A stretch of DNA of 64,000 nucleotides from Streptomyces novaecaesareae (lineage in GTDB: Bacteria > Actinomycetota > Actinomycetes > Streptomycetales > Streptomycetaceae). Below the pieces are notes generated by a model, which did not search any database, had not been told where the DNA came from, and saw nothing but the letters and a program-made list of their open reading frames with translations. Within the stretch, counting starts at the first letter, position 1, and every line of letters begins with the position of its first letter. Position numbers and translations under genes: made by a program. Shown here piece by piece: positions 26,213 to 35,126 of this stretch. The stretch lies in assembly GCF_000716875.1 (NCBI RefSeq), contig NZ_JNWQ01000003.1, positions 62,001-126,000 on the forward strand. The letters are read 5' to 3'.

Positions 26213-27232
26213 TCATGCCCTCCGAGCTCGCGGGCGTGGTTCCATGAGAACGGCTGGGCACACAATCCCGGCACCGAAGCACTGCCCGGCCCGGTCAATG
26301 ACCGGCTCCAGGGTGCGGGCGTCCTCGATGAGCCGGTCGAAGGTCAGCTGCTCTGCCGCCTGCGCCCCTGTGGCCAGCTCGCCGACCCGGACGGTCACCG
26401 CCCGCACGCGGGCCCGCTGCAGTGCGAGTGCGGAGAACAGCTCGTACAGCACCCGTTGCAGGGCGGGGGTGTGGGCAGTGGGCTCGCGCAGGGTACGGGA
26501 GCGGGTGGTGGTGGAGCGGTCGGCGTAGGTGACCTGCAGTTCAACGGTGCGGGCGATCTGTCGGGCTGCCCGCAGCCGGGCCCCCAGATCGGTGGCGGCG
26601 GCCAGCAGCGCGCGCCGGACCTCGGCGGGGTCGAGGACGTCGCGGTCGAAGCGCTGGGTACTGGTGATGGTGGCAGGTGGTCCGGCCGGTGCGATAGTGC
26701 GCCGGTCAGTGCCGTGGGCGCGCTCGTGCAGGAGGCGGCCGGTGGAGGCGCCGGCGATGCGCTGCACGGTGGCGAGCGGCAGGTCGGCGAGGTCGCCGAC
26801 CGTCTCGATCCCGTACCGGGCCAGGGTGTGCTCCATAGCGGGCCCGATGCCGGGCAGGACGCGCAGTGGGCGGCTGCGCAGGAATTGCTCCAACCCGGCC
26901 GGGCTGTCGGGCAGGACGTGGACGGTGCCGGGTGTGGCGGTGTCGGCGGCCAGGGTGGCGAGCATGCGGTTGGGTCCGATCCCTCCCGTGCTGGCCAGTC
27001 CGTACCGGGCCGCGAGGCGGGTCTGCAGCCGGTCCGCGAGTTGCGTCGGTGCCAGGCCGAAGTAGCGTGTGGCACCGGCCAGATCCAGGAGCGCGCTGTC
27101 CGGAGGGAGTGCCTGGACGACGGGGGTGGTGTCGCCGAGCACCGTGAACAGTTCGTGGTAAGTCTCGAAGTCGGCGCGGTGAACGCGCAGGTGAAGAATC
27201 GTTCCTGCACCGGTCGTGTTGGTGGTGGTCAT
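26213..27232 (-). CDS. ImuB-like Y-family polymerase protein (DNA polymerase thumb domain)
   Basis: A 339-residue Y-family polymerase homologue. The thumb/HhH region LRVLPGIGPAMEHTLARYGIETVGDLADLPLATVQRIAGASTGRLLHERAHG (about 140-190) is clear, with little-finger sequence after it. The palm is degenerate: the usual first catalytic Asp motif is replaced by HLRVHRADF, and the usual S-x-D-E-A appears as PPDSALLDLAG, lacking the Glu. This suggests an ImuB-type inactive adaptor, not an active Pol IV. Its ATG overlaps the TGA of the DnaE-type gene (27229-27232), so the two are translated together. The protein is shorter than typical ImuB (about 520) and lacks an obvious clamp-binding tail. Confidence 0.8.
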   Translation of the reverse strand: MTTTNTTGAGTILHLRVHRADFETYHELFTVLGDTTPVVQALPPDSALLDLAGATRYFGLAPTQLADRLQTRLAARYGLASTGGIGPNRMLATLAADTATPGTVHVLPDSPAGLEQFLRSRPLRVLPGIGPAMEHTLARYGIETVGDLADLPLATVQRIAGASTGRLLHERAHGTDRRTIAPAGPPATITSTQRFDRDVLDPAEVRRALLAAATDLGARLRAARQIARTVELQVTYADRSTTTRSRTLREPTAHTPALQRVLYELFSALALQRARVRAVTVRVGELATGAQAAEQLTFDRLIEDARTLEPVIDRAGQCFGAGIVCPAVLMEPRPRARRA

Positions 27233-30200
27233 CCGGCGCTCCCCTGACTGGCGTGCCACAGCCGGCCCGCACCGCCGCCGGACCGCGGCCGAACCCTCTG
27301 TGCGCCGTCGGTGGTGGGGTCCGGTGCGTGGTCGGTGGCGAGCAGGGACCGGACGGCGGCGGTGCCGCCGTCCTGGTGGGCGTCGGCGATCTCCTCGAGG
27401 TTCCATGCGTGGGTGCCGATCACGGTGACGGACTTGCCGCGGCGCGAGACGGTGCCGCGGGCGAGCAGCAGGAAGTGGTGGAAGAGCGGGTAGGCGGCCT
27501 GCTCGTGGGTGTCGTCGAAGTAGGTCAGGTCGACCTGGCCGCCCTTGCTGCCGTCGTCCAGCGACACGAAGATGGTGCGCCGTCCGGAGCGCATCGGCGG
27601 GGTCTGGATGGCGACCTTCGCTCCGGCGACCAGCACGGTCGCGCCAGCCGGCTGTTCCCGCAGCAGGTGGGAGGGGGTGACGCCGAGTTCGTCCAGCAGT
27701 GGATGGAGCGGTTCCATGAGGTGCCGGGAGGCGTCCAGGCCGATCACCTCCAGCTCGGCCTCCATCTCCTGACTGAGTGTCATCTTCGGCAGTCCGCTCG
27801 TCCCTGCGGGAGGGGCGGCGGGCGGGGCGAGGGTGAGCTGGCCCGGGCCGACGGCGGCGCGGTGGTGGCGGTGGAGTTCGTCGATCTGCAGGAGCAGGTC
27901 GCGGCGCTCGCTGCCGGGGGCGAGGGAGGCCAGGGCGCCGATCCGGGCGAGGCGGTCGGCGACCGGGTGGCTGGGCCGGGCGCGGGCCCAGAAGTCGGCG
28001 AGGTCGTGGAAGGGCTGGCTCTCCTGGATGCGGGCGGCTTGGTCGGTAGTGATGCCGCGGACTTCGGCCAGCGAGATGCGCAGGCCCAGGCGGCCGTCCG
28101 CGAGCTGCTCGGTGCGGTAGTTGGCGGCCGAGTGCTGGACATCCAGCGGCAGGATCGGAACCCCGCGCCGGCGGGCGTCGGCCAGCACGAGTCGCTTGGG
28201 GTACATGCCGGGGTCGTGCTCAAGCAGCCCGGCGTAGAACGGCGCCGGGTAGTGCGCCTTCAACCAGGCGCTCTGCAAAGTGGGCAGGGCGAACGCGGTC
28301 GCGTGGGCACGGGCGAAGCCGTAGGCGCCCATGTTCTCCAGCATCCGCCACACCTGGTCGACCACCGTCGGCTGGTATCCGGCCTCAGCGGCGCGCTGCC
28401 GGTACCAGGCCTGGAGTTTCGCCAGCCGCTCGGGCTTGGCCAGGGCGCGCCGGGCCTCCTCGCCCATGGCCAGGTCAGTGCGGGTCATGGTGGCGAACAG
28501 GCCCGCCACCTGCTCGTTGTAGATGACCACGCCGTAGGTGGAGCGCAGCCACAGCTCCAGGTCGGGGTGGGGGTAGGCGATCGGCTTCGTGCCGTGCCGG
28601 CCGAGCAGGAAGGGCCGGATCATGTCCGCCTGCACCGGGCCCGGACGGAACAGCGAGATCTCCGCGACGAGGTCGGCGAACGTCTGCGGCTGAAGGCGGC
28701 CCAGCAGGTCCTTCTGGCCGGGCGACTCCAGTTGGAACACGCCCAGCGACTCGCCCTCGCGCAGCAGCTCGAACGCCTCGGGGTCATCCAGCGGGACCTG
28801 GGCAGGGTCGTCCAGGTCGATCCGCTCGCCGGTGGTCCGCTCGATCTCCCGCACCGCGTACGCCATGGACGACTGCATGCGCACGCCCAGCACATCGAGT
28901 TTCAGGAGACCGAGACCGTCGCCTTCGACATCCTCCTTGTCGAACACCGTCGCCGGGAAACCCTCGCCGGCGGTCGGCACGACCGGGGTGCGCCGCAGCA
29001 GGGTGGCGTCGGAGAGGATGACGCCGCACGGGTGCATGGCCGTGCCGCGGGGAAGCTCGTCGAGACCTTCGACCAGGTCCCACAACCTGCCGTACCGGCC
29101 GGCCACGGCGGCGACCTGCCGCAGTTCCGGCAGTTCCCGCAGCGCGGTGCGGGCCGAGCGGGCGGTGATGTGCGGAAACGCCTTGGCGAGCCGGCCGACC
29201 TCGTCCGGGGGCAGGCCGAGGGCCAGGCCGGCGTCGCGGATCGCCCACCGCACCCGGTAGGTCTCCGGCATCGACAGGGTGCACACCCGCTCGGTGCCGA
29301 ACCGGTCCATGATCCGGCGGTAGACCTCCAGGCGGCGGGCGGACTCCACGTCGATGTCGATGTCCGGCAGGGAGCGGCGGCGCAGGTTGACGAACCGCTC
29401 CATCAGCAGCTCGTGGTCGAGCGGGTTGGCGAAGGAGATGCCGAGCAGGTGCACGACCAGGGAGCCCGCGCCGGAACCGCGCGCCTGCACCCGGATGCCC
29501 ATCTCCCGAACGTCATCGACGATGCGGGCGACCGTGAGCGCATACGAGGGCCAGCCGAGCGTGTTGAGTACCTGCAGCTCCGCTTCCAGGCGGGCGCGCA
29601 TCGTGGCGGAACGGTCGTAGCCGTGGCGGACCATCGCCGCCTCGCACCGCTCGCGCAGCACACGAGCCGACCGGCCGGGGGCCACGTCGATGACGTGCTC
29701 CTCGGGGAAGTGCACCCGCCCGATCCCCAGGTCCGCGTACGGATCGAGGCGGCACTCGGAAGCGGTACGGGCGGTGGCAGCCAGCAGGTGCGCCGCCCCG
29801 CCCCGCTCCTGGCCGGCCGCGCGGACCACTTCCTCGGCAAGGTCGGCCATCTCGGCGGCGTCCTTCAAGGACCGCTCCCCGTTGCAGACCCGGCCTGGCT
29901 GGAGGGGGGTGAGCAGCCGGGCCGCATCCAGGACGTCGGCGATCGCAGCCCGGTCGCCGGTCGCGTAGCGCACGGCATTGGTGAGCACCGTCGACAGGTC
30001 CAGCTCGGCGGCAAGACCCACGGTGCGCGCTGCCAGCCGCAGCGACCCCGGCCCGGTACCGGTGCGTCGGTGGTGCACGGCTTCCAGTCGCAGGTACTGC
30101 CCGAAGACGTCACGCCACGGCGCCAGCAGCTCTGCCGCCCGGTCCGTGCGGCCGTCGGCCAGCACCCGCACCGGTTCGGACGCCGGACCCAGCAGTACAG

Positions 30201-30630
30201 TCAGGCCTTCACTGTGCTGCTGGATCGCGCTCCAGGGCACGATCGGCTGCCCGCCGCCTGCCTGTTCCCGGGCGGCCCAGCCGGCGGTGATCAGCGCGCA
30301 CAGGTTCGCCCAGCCCTGCCCGTCCCGGGCCAGCAACGTGACCCGGGGCGCGGAGTCGGCGACGAACGCCCCACCCCGAGCAGGCGTGCGGCCCCGCTGG
30401 GCCGGCTGTACCTGGCCGAGGAGCGGGACGGCGAGGTCCGCCCCGAACAGCGGCCGGATCCCCGTCCCGGCACAGGCCCGTGCGAACCGCACCACCCCAG
30501 CCACCGTGTCCCGGTCGGTCAGCGCCAGCTCCCGCAGGCCCAGCTCCGCCGCCCGTTCGACCAGGTGACCGGGCAGTGAGGCGCCGTAGCGCACCGAGTA
30601 ACCGGAGGCGACATGCAGGTGTGCGAACAC
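27229..30630 (-). CDS. Error-prone DnaE-type DNA polymerase III alpha subunit (DnaE2-like)
   Basis: A 1133-residue C-family polymerase, the length of DnaE2 rather than replicative DnaE1. The N-terminal PHP domain begins HLHVASGYSVRYG. The palm aspartates lie in PDIDIDVES (about 420) and KLDVLG (about 579), with SLFRPGPVQADMIRPFLLGRHG in between the palm and fingers. An OB-fold region (VLVAGAKVAIQTPPMRSGRRTIFVSLDDGSKGG) is near the C-terminus. The GTG start at 30630 has GGAGGT 8 bases upstream. A near-consensus LexA box lies 82 bases upstream. It forms a two-gene unit with the overlapping ImuB-like gene, a self-contained mutagenesis cassette inside the inserted DNA. Confidence 0.9.
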   Translation of the reverse strand: MFAHLHVASGYSVRYGASLPGHLVERAAELGLRELALTDRDTVAGVVRFARACAGTGIRPLFGADLAVPLLGQVQPAQRGRTPARGGAFVADSAPRVTLLARDGQGWANLCALITAGWAAREQAGGGQPIVPWSAIQQHSEGLTVLLGPASEPVRVLADGRTDRAAELLAPWRDVFGQYLRLEAVHHRRTGTGPGSLRLAARTVGLAAELDLSTVLTNAVRYATGDRAAIADVLDAARLLTPLQPGRVCNGERSLKDAAEMADLAEEVVRAAGQERGGAAHLLAATARTASECRLDPYADLGIGRVHFPEEHVIDVAPGRSARVLRERCEAAMVRHGYDRSATMRARLEAELQVLNTLGWPSYALTVARIVDDVREMGIRVQARGSGAGSLVVHLLGISFANPLDHELLMERFVNLRRRSLPDIDIDVESARRLEVYRRIMDRFGTERVCTLSMPETYRVRWAIRDAGLALGLPPDEVGRLAKAFPHITARSARTALRELPELRQVAAVAGRYGRLWDLVEGLDELPRGTAMHPCGVILSDATLLRRTPVVPTAGEGFPATVFDKEDVEGDGLGLLKLDVLGVRMQSSMAYAVREIERTTGERIDLDDPAQVPLDDPEAFELLREGESLGVFQLESPGQKDLLGRLQPQTFADLVAEISLFRPGPVQADMIRPFLLGRHGTKPIAYPHPDLELWLRSTYGVVIYNEQVAGLFATMTRTDLAMGEEARRALAKPERLAKLQAWYRQRAAEAGYQPTVVDQVWRMLENMGAYGFARAHATAFALPTLQSAWLKAHYPAPFYAGLLEHDPGMYPKRLVLADARRRGVPILPLDVQHSAANYRTEQLADGRLGLRISLAEVRGITTDQAARIQESQPFHDLADFWARARPSHPVADRLARIGALASLAPGSERRDLLLQIDELHRHHRAAVGPGQLTLAPPAAPPAGTSGLPKMTLSQEMEAELEVIGLDASRHLMEPLHPLLDELGVTPSHLLREQPAGATVLVAGAKVAIQTPPMRSGRRTIFVSLDDGSKGGQVDLTYFDDTHEQAAYPLFHHFLLLARGTVSRRGKSVTVIGTHAWNLEEIADAHQDGGTAAVRSLLATDHAPDPTTDGAQRVRPRSGGGAGRLWHASQGSAG

Positions 30631-30711
30631 CCGACATCACCTCCAGCTCCTGCGGTCAGCCCCCTTCGTCGACACCCGGCTCCCCTCCGGCCCCTCCAGC
30701 GTAGACCTTAT

Positions 30712-30727
30712 TCGATCGCTTGTTCGA
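30712..30727 (-). promoter_or_regulatory. LexA (SOS) box upstream of the dnaE/imuB-like cassette
   Basis: On the minus strand the 16 bases read TCGAACAAGCGATCGA, matching the actinobacterial SOS box TCGAAC-N4-GTTCGA at 11 of 12 defined positions. A -35-like TTGACC (30739-30734) lies just upstream and TCGAAT/TAAGGT just downstream, so LexA would cover the promoter. The GTG start is 82 bases away. Confidence 0.65.
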
Positions 30728-30999
30728 TGCATCGGTCAAGCCATTACCCCAGGTGGAGCGGCCGTGACTCACCGCTGCACGGCGCCCGAATCTGCCATCG
30801 GGCATGCCATGGCAAATCCCCAGGGCATCCTGGTCACATCTGGCCGCCGCGAACATGGTCAGGGTTGGTCTTGACGGGAACCGGTCTACGCGCGCCAACC
30901 GGAGCTTCTCCGAGCGCGCGCGACCACTCAGGCCGGGCGCACCGTTTGAGGCCGCTGGCACGGCCCCAGGTACTGCGCCGGAACCGCCCTGGGACAGCA

Positions 31000-31035
31000 C
31001 TGGAGGCCGCCACCCTGCTGGGTGGCGGCCTCCAG
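31000..31035. terminator. Terminator hairpin after the RICIN-protein gene
   Basis: A perfect 16-base stem (left arm CTGGAGGCCGCCACCC) closes on tgct. It lies 168 bases beyond the stop of the minus-strand gene ending at 31203. There is no U-tract, which is usual for streptomycetes. Confidence 0.7.
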
Positions 31036-31202
31036 GCGTCAACGGCACGCGCCCTGGCCCTCGATGGCACGGTCCGCGCCACGGCGACGGTCCGGCCGGC
31101 GGGAGACCAGCTCGAGGGTGGGTCGAGGTCGGTGCCGCCGGCGACCAGATCGACGGACCGGCGCCGACGCCATCCGAGATGGGGCCACAGTCGTGCATTC
31201 GC

Positions 31203-33134
31203 CTACTTGAGCGGAGTGCCGCCCGAGTTGCGGTAGGCGATCGTCTTGTTGATCAGGTTTCCGCCGTCGGTCTCGGGCGTGGTCTGTTCCGTCCAGCCGG
31301 CGCCGAACAGGATGCCGCCGACGTGTGCGTTCGCGACCTGGTCCAGGTGCGAGAAGAACCAGTCGACCTTGTCGTCCTTGTAGTGGTTGGGCGTGTTGTT
31401 CTGCGCCATGTTGCCCAGGGGGACCTGCCACAGGACCACCGGCTTGCCCACGGACTCGGCCATCGTCTTGTAGAAGCCGAGCGCGGCGAAGCCCTTCTGG
31501 TCGTTCCAGAAGGTGTCACGGCTGCCGTGGGCGGGCAGCGCGTACCAGCCCGCGTCGCGGTCCGTCACGTCGGTGACCAGGAAGTCGGCGTTCTTCGCCC
31601 CGAGGTCCGCGTAGTCCTTGGCGCACTGCGGGGTGTTCTGCTGCCAGTCGAAGCAGGACAGGTGCAGTCCCACGCCGGTGTTCGGCGCGTACTTGTGCCC
31701 CATCGAGATCAGGCACTGGGCCAGGCCGGAGGCGCTGTTCTCCTGCGATCCGCAGTCCGTGGGGTTCGCGGCCGTGACCTGTGCGGCGACCTGGTGCGGG
31801 TTGCCGAGCGAGCGGACGTAGCCCCAGAAGTCGGGCTCGAGGTCGATCATGTCGTGCGAGGTGCCGATCTTCTGGAGGAAGAAGCGGTAGTCGTTCAGGT
31901 AGCGGGTGAGCAGGTCGGCCCTGTTGATGGCCTGGACCTCGCCCGGACCGTCGCCCTGGCCCGCCGCGTCGCCGAGGTCGCGCAGCGAGTACCAGGTCCA
32001 GAGCTGCTTCTGCGGGCGCGGCTTGCCCTGGTAGGTCGCATGAGCTGCATTGGCGTCCTTGTAGGTCACGTACGTGCCGGGCGCCGTGGTGCTGCCGGTC
32101 CAGCAGCCCCACCAGCCCGACCACGCGTCCTGGCAGCGGGCCGCCGTGTAGTAGTCCGACGAGGGCGCGGGCTGGCTGTGCACATAGGCGTACTGCACGT
32201 CGAACGGCGCGGCGCTCGCCGAGGCGTCGGACATCGAGCCGCCGATGAGCACCGTGCTGCTGCCCATGAAGCTCTTCGCCGGGCTGCTGCCGCCGCCCGC
32301 AGGCGCCGGAGCGGCCGGGGAGGCCGGCGGCGCCGACGTCGGGTGGTTACTGCTCGTGGCCTGGCTCGTCGGAACACTGCCGCCCGGCGTGGCAGGGGTG
32401 GTGGGCTTGGCGGGCAAGGTGGGCGCGGCGCTGCTGCCGGAGCTCCCCGTGTTCCCGGTGCCGCTGATGCTGCCGGCCGGGACGAGCTGCCACTGCTGGT
32501 TCGCGCCGTTCCAGTCGTGGTACTGGGCGATCTGGCCCCCGTCGGCCTTGGAGCCGAGCGGGACCTCGACGGCTTTGCCGCTGAAGGTGTTGATCAGACG
32601 CACGTAGCCGTCCGACGACTTCTCCAGGTGGAACCGCTGGTTGGCGCCGTTCATGTCGTGCCACTGCCCGACCTGGGAGCCCTCGGTCTTCGACCAGTTG
32701 TAGTCGTCCAGCACCTTGCCGGAGTACCGGTTCTGCAGCCGGTAGTTCCCGTCACCCGAGTCGATGAACTTCCACTGCTGGTTCGCCTCGCCGGTGCGGC
32801 TCCACTGCACCACCGAAGCGCCGTCGTACGCGCCGTAGCCGTAGTCGTCCAGCACCTGGCCGGTGTTGTGGTTGACCAGCAGGTACCAGGAGCCCGTGTC
32901 CACGGACACGGTTCCTGCCGAAGCCGTGTTGATCACCACCACGGAGCCGCCCGCGACCGCCAGGCCGACGGCCGCCCAGAAACCCCGGCGCTGGTACAAC
33001 TTGCGGCTGCGGTGCGTCCGCTGCCCCGGAACGGCCGAGCGGGACGACACGCGACCACGGCGACCGCGGCGGGCGCGGCCGCCGGGCGACGCCTCCGACG
33101 ACGTGGATGGGCGAGGGAACATGTCGGTGCTCAC
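31203..33134 (-). CDS. Secreted RICIN-lectin protein with an unassigned catalytic-like domain
   Basis: A 643-residue exported protein. A long basic N-region ends in RRGFWAAVGLAVAGGSVVVINTASA, a Tat- or Sec-type signal. Residues about 75-215 are a beta-trefoil RICIN domain with three QxW signatures (NQQWKF, NQRFHL, NQQWQL). A Ser/Pro/Ala-rich linker (about 220-290) leads to a 340-residue domain with DMIDLEPDFWGYV, CFDWQQNTPQCAKDYADLGAKNADFLVTDVTDRDAGWY and VVLWQVPLGN. That domain looks like a (beta/alpha)8 hydrolase, but I cannot name its family. The carbohydrate target is unknown. GTG at 33134 lacks a strong ribosome site; an ATG at 33122 is possible. Confidence 0.8.
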   Translation of the reverse strand: MSTDMFPRPSTSSEASPGGRARRGRRGRVSSRSAVPGQRTHRSRKLYQRRGFWAAVGLAVAGGSVVVINTASAGTVSVDTGSWYLLVNHNTGQVLDDYGYGAYDGASVVQWSRTGEANQQWKFIDSGDGNYRLQNRYSGKVLDDYNWSKTEGSQVGQWHDMNGANQRFHLEKSSDGYVRLINTFSGKAVEVPLGSKADGGQIAQYHDWNGANQQWQLVPAGSISGTGNTGSSGSSAAPTLPAKPTTPATPGGSVPTSQATSSNHPTSAPPASPAAPAPAGGGSSPAKSFMGSSTVLIGGSMSDASASAAPFDVQYAYVHSQPAPSSDYYTAARCQDAWSGWWGCWTGSTTAPGTYVTYKDANAAHATYQGKPRPQKQLWTWYSLRDLGDAAGQGDGPGEVQAINRADLLTRYLNDYRFFLQKIGTSHDMIDLEPDFWGYVRSLGNPHQVAAQVTAANPTDCGSQENSASGLAQCLISMGHKYAPNTGVGLHLSCFDWQQNTPQCAKDYADLGAKNADFLVTDVTDRDAGWYALPAHGSRDTFWNDQKGFAALGFYKTMAESVGKPVVLWQVPLGNMAQNNTPNHYKDDKVDWFFSHLDQVANAHVGGILFGAGWTEQTTPETDGGNLINKTIAYRNSGGTPLK

Positions 33135-33576
33135 TTTCAGCCGGTGTCTCTGACCGGACCACTTGGCCGGACACCACTGAGTGGCCGCAGACGACGAAAA
33201 GGTTGCCGCGAAGAGCCACAGATTTTTCCGCCTTGACCGCCTTCCGTCCGCCGCGGAGCACCGACGGGCACTTCCTGCCGGACCGGTACATCGTCAGCAC
33301 CTGCCCGCACAACGACTACGACCAGGCCTGAAACCAGTTCGAGAACTGCACCCGCGTCCTCAACCCGACCGACCTACTGGAGCTCCGCTCCGCCATCAGC
33401 GACAGCTCGGACCTGGACTTCCGTGAGACCAAGCACCTGTTCCGGTCACCCCGCCGCCATTGCTGTGCCGTCAACTTCTCGGCCCTGAAGGACCGAGCTT
33501 GTCACTCGATCCTGGAGCTCTGATTGCAAGTCGTACTCGCGGCTGCTGCCGTAAGTCGCCTGCGTCCTGCACCGTG
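33135..33576. other. Decayed region between the RICIN-protein gene and the tnpB remnant
   Basis: 442 bases with no intact gene. The left part would hold the promoter of the RICIN-protein gene and is locally AT-rich (33195-33235). The centre carries the metG-like remnant (33263-33455). A perfect short dyad, CCACTGAGTGG, lies near 33176. Confidence 0.6.
33263..33455 (+). pseudogene. metG: Fragment of a methionyl-tRNA synthetase gene
   Basis: One reading frame gives GHFLPDRYIVSTCPHNDYDQA, a stop at 33329, then NQFENCTRVLNPTDLLELRSAIS and LDFRETKHLFRS. This matches the zinc-binding insert of methionyl-tRNA synthetases (family form: G-TCP-C-y--a-GDqCE-C---l-PtdLi-PrSaiSg--------tkHlFl). Two of the zinc cysteines are lost (C to N and C to F), and the Gly before Asp-Gln falls in the stop region. 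It covers only about 65 residues of a >500-residue enzyme. It is too degraded to function. Confidence 0.6.
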
Positions 33577-34256
33577 CTAGGCGTGTCGCCTGACGGTGCT
33601 GGGGCTGGGGTCCACACGGACCACCGCGACACCCGCGCGTCGCGCCTTGTACTCGACAAAGCTGCCGAGCTGGGCGAAAGCCCAGGAGTGCAGTCGGTAC
33701 CGCTGTTCTTTCCTGGCCGTAACCCTCTGGCGGATTCCCTTGAGATCTTCCAGGGCGATCCCGCGCGAGGTGCGTTCAGCGGTGGTGACGATGGTCTTGG
33801 AGATGCAGTGGTTGGTGTCGGTGGCGAAGCGGGACTCGCGGCGGCGCAGCGCCTTCAAACGGCGTTTGGCGGACTTGGTGCGCTTGGCTTGCAGCTTGGC
33901 GACGGTGGCGCGCATCCGCTTGCGGTACCGGTCCGCGCGACGCCCGGACATGATCCGGCCGTCGCTGGTGGTCGCATTGACGATCCCGAGATCCACGCCG
34001 ATCCAACCGGTCGGCTCGGACAACGGGGGGTCGGTAAGGTCGATGGTGGCGATCAGGAACCACTGGCCATCACGGTGGACCAGATCGGATTCACCCCGGC
34101 GATGCGCCAGGAGCTTCAACGCCTCCGGCGAGCACACGAACGGGATGCCCTTGATCCGCCCCGCGACCGTCCAGATGGAGACGGTCCGATCGTCCAGGTT
34201 CCACGTCAGCATTCGGTCATCGAACGGCTGCGCCGCGTCCTCACGAAAGCTGATCG
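33577..34256 (-). pseudogene. Internal fragment of a TnpB (IS200/IS605-type) gene
   Basis: The frame from about 34256 to TAG at 33577 encodes the central part of TnpB. It carries FREDAAQPFDDRMLTW, DDRTVSIWTVAGRIKGIPFVCS, the RuvC-I aspartate in WIGVDLGIVNATTSDGR, the Arg/Lys-rich helix (YRKRMRATVAKLQAKRTKSAKRRLKALRRRESR), and the RuvC-II glutamate in GIALEDLKGIR. The N-terminal ~100 residues are replaced by unrelated sequence. The C-terminus stops at VDPSPSTVRRHA, before the zinc finger and last RuvC aspartate. It is non-functional as a nuclease. A second TnpB piece, N-terminal only, lies at 57494. Confidence 0.8.
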
Positions 34257-34354
34257 GCTTGGACTCCGCCTCCCCTCTCGGACAGTCCCACTGCCGCGGC
34301 GGGCGTGTGCACGGAGCGCGGGCGACCGCGTCGGCGAAGTCCGTGAACGCGGCT

Positions 34355-34396
34355 GCGGTGTGCGGGACGGGGGTGCGAGCCCGTCCCGCACACCGC
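34355..34396. terminator. Terminator hairpin after the SGNH-hydrolase remnant
   Basis: A perfect 17-base stem (left arm GCGGTGTGCGGGACGGG, 34355-34371) with an 8-base loop lies 46 bases past the stop at 34442 of the minus-strand hydrolase remnant. Confidence 0.75.
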
Positions 34397-34441
34397 GGGA
34401 TGTCCGGAGGCAGGCCCGGACGGCTGCTGAGGCGCAGTGCG

Positions 34442-35126
34442 TCAGCCGAGCGTCCACTGCTGGTTGCCCGCCGGCGCGGCGCAGGCCGTGCCGACCTGTT
34501 GGGATGCAGGAAGTCGGCCAGGTCTCCCACGTTAAGCGTGCTCATGTCAACATAGCCGACATGCTTGCCCGCCGCCTGCTCGTTGCTCACGATCCCGGGG
34601 ATGGCCTGGTTGTACGCCGAGCGGTACGGCTCCTCGGTGGAACTGGTGGACACGATCAGCGAGGCCACCAGCACCGTGGCATCCGGCACATCGGCGGTGA
34701 TCTGGTCGATCAGTGACTTCAACCGAGCGCTGGCAGTGGAGGCTTGATAGCCCTGGTTGAGGTCGTTGGTGCCGATCTCCAGCGTCACGACGTTGGGACG
34801 GTACCGGTCCAGCGAAGCGTCGACCAGGGGGCGATCTGGTCGATGCGGTATCCGGAGTGCCCCTCGTTGTCGGGGTCCGACATCGAACCGTTGCGCACCG
34901 TGCCGACGAAGTCCAACGGGTGCCCGTCCGCCGCCAGTTCGCTCCACAGCGGACCCCGGTAGCCGTTGCCCGTACTGCTCTGCAGGCCCCAGGTGATCGA
35001 GTCGCCCAGTGGCATCAGCCGAATAGGCGTGTCCGGCGCGGCGGAGGCCGGCGTCACGCCTGTGGCCAGCGCACCGAGTACGGCGACGACGAGCGCGACG
35101 AAGAACCCCGCCCATGGCTTTCTCAT
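34442..35126 (-). pseudogene. Secreted SGNH hydrolase with RICIN tail, frameshifted and internally deleted
   Basis: ATG at 35126, with GAAGGGA upstream, opens a Sec signal peptide (MRKPWAGFFVALVVAVLGALATGVTPASA) and the SGNH block I motif LMPLGDSITWG. After GYRIDQIA the frame breaks: one base is missing from the G run at 34827-34831 (C on the coding strand). The protein continues one frame over as LVDASLDRYRPNVVTLEIGTNDLNQGY through VGYVDMSTLNVGDLADFLHPN, which holds the catalytic Asp-x-x-His. Then another frame gives VGTACAAPAGNQQWTLG and a stop at 34442, the very end of a RICIN lectin domain. Most of the lectin domain has been deleted. Confidence 0.75.

Larger units (their letters stand above)
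30631..31202. other. Spacer upstream of the dnaE-type gene
   Basis: 572 bases holding the LexA-box promoter region of the polymerase gene (to about 30740) and the terminator hairpin at 31000-31035 for the RICIN-protein gene. The remaining sequence is of lower GC than its surroundings and has no recognisable gene. Confidence 0.6.

Noticed and set aside
27253..30579. 1108-codon open frame on the plus strand opposite the DnaE-type gene
   Set aside because: Composition is that of an antisense shadow in high-GC DNA (Gly/Gln/Val/His-rich, no family motifs), while the minus strand shows PHP, palm and OB-fold motifs.
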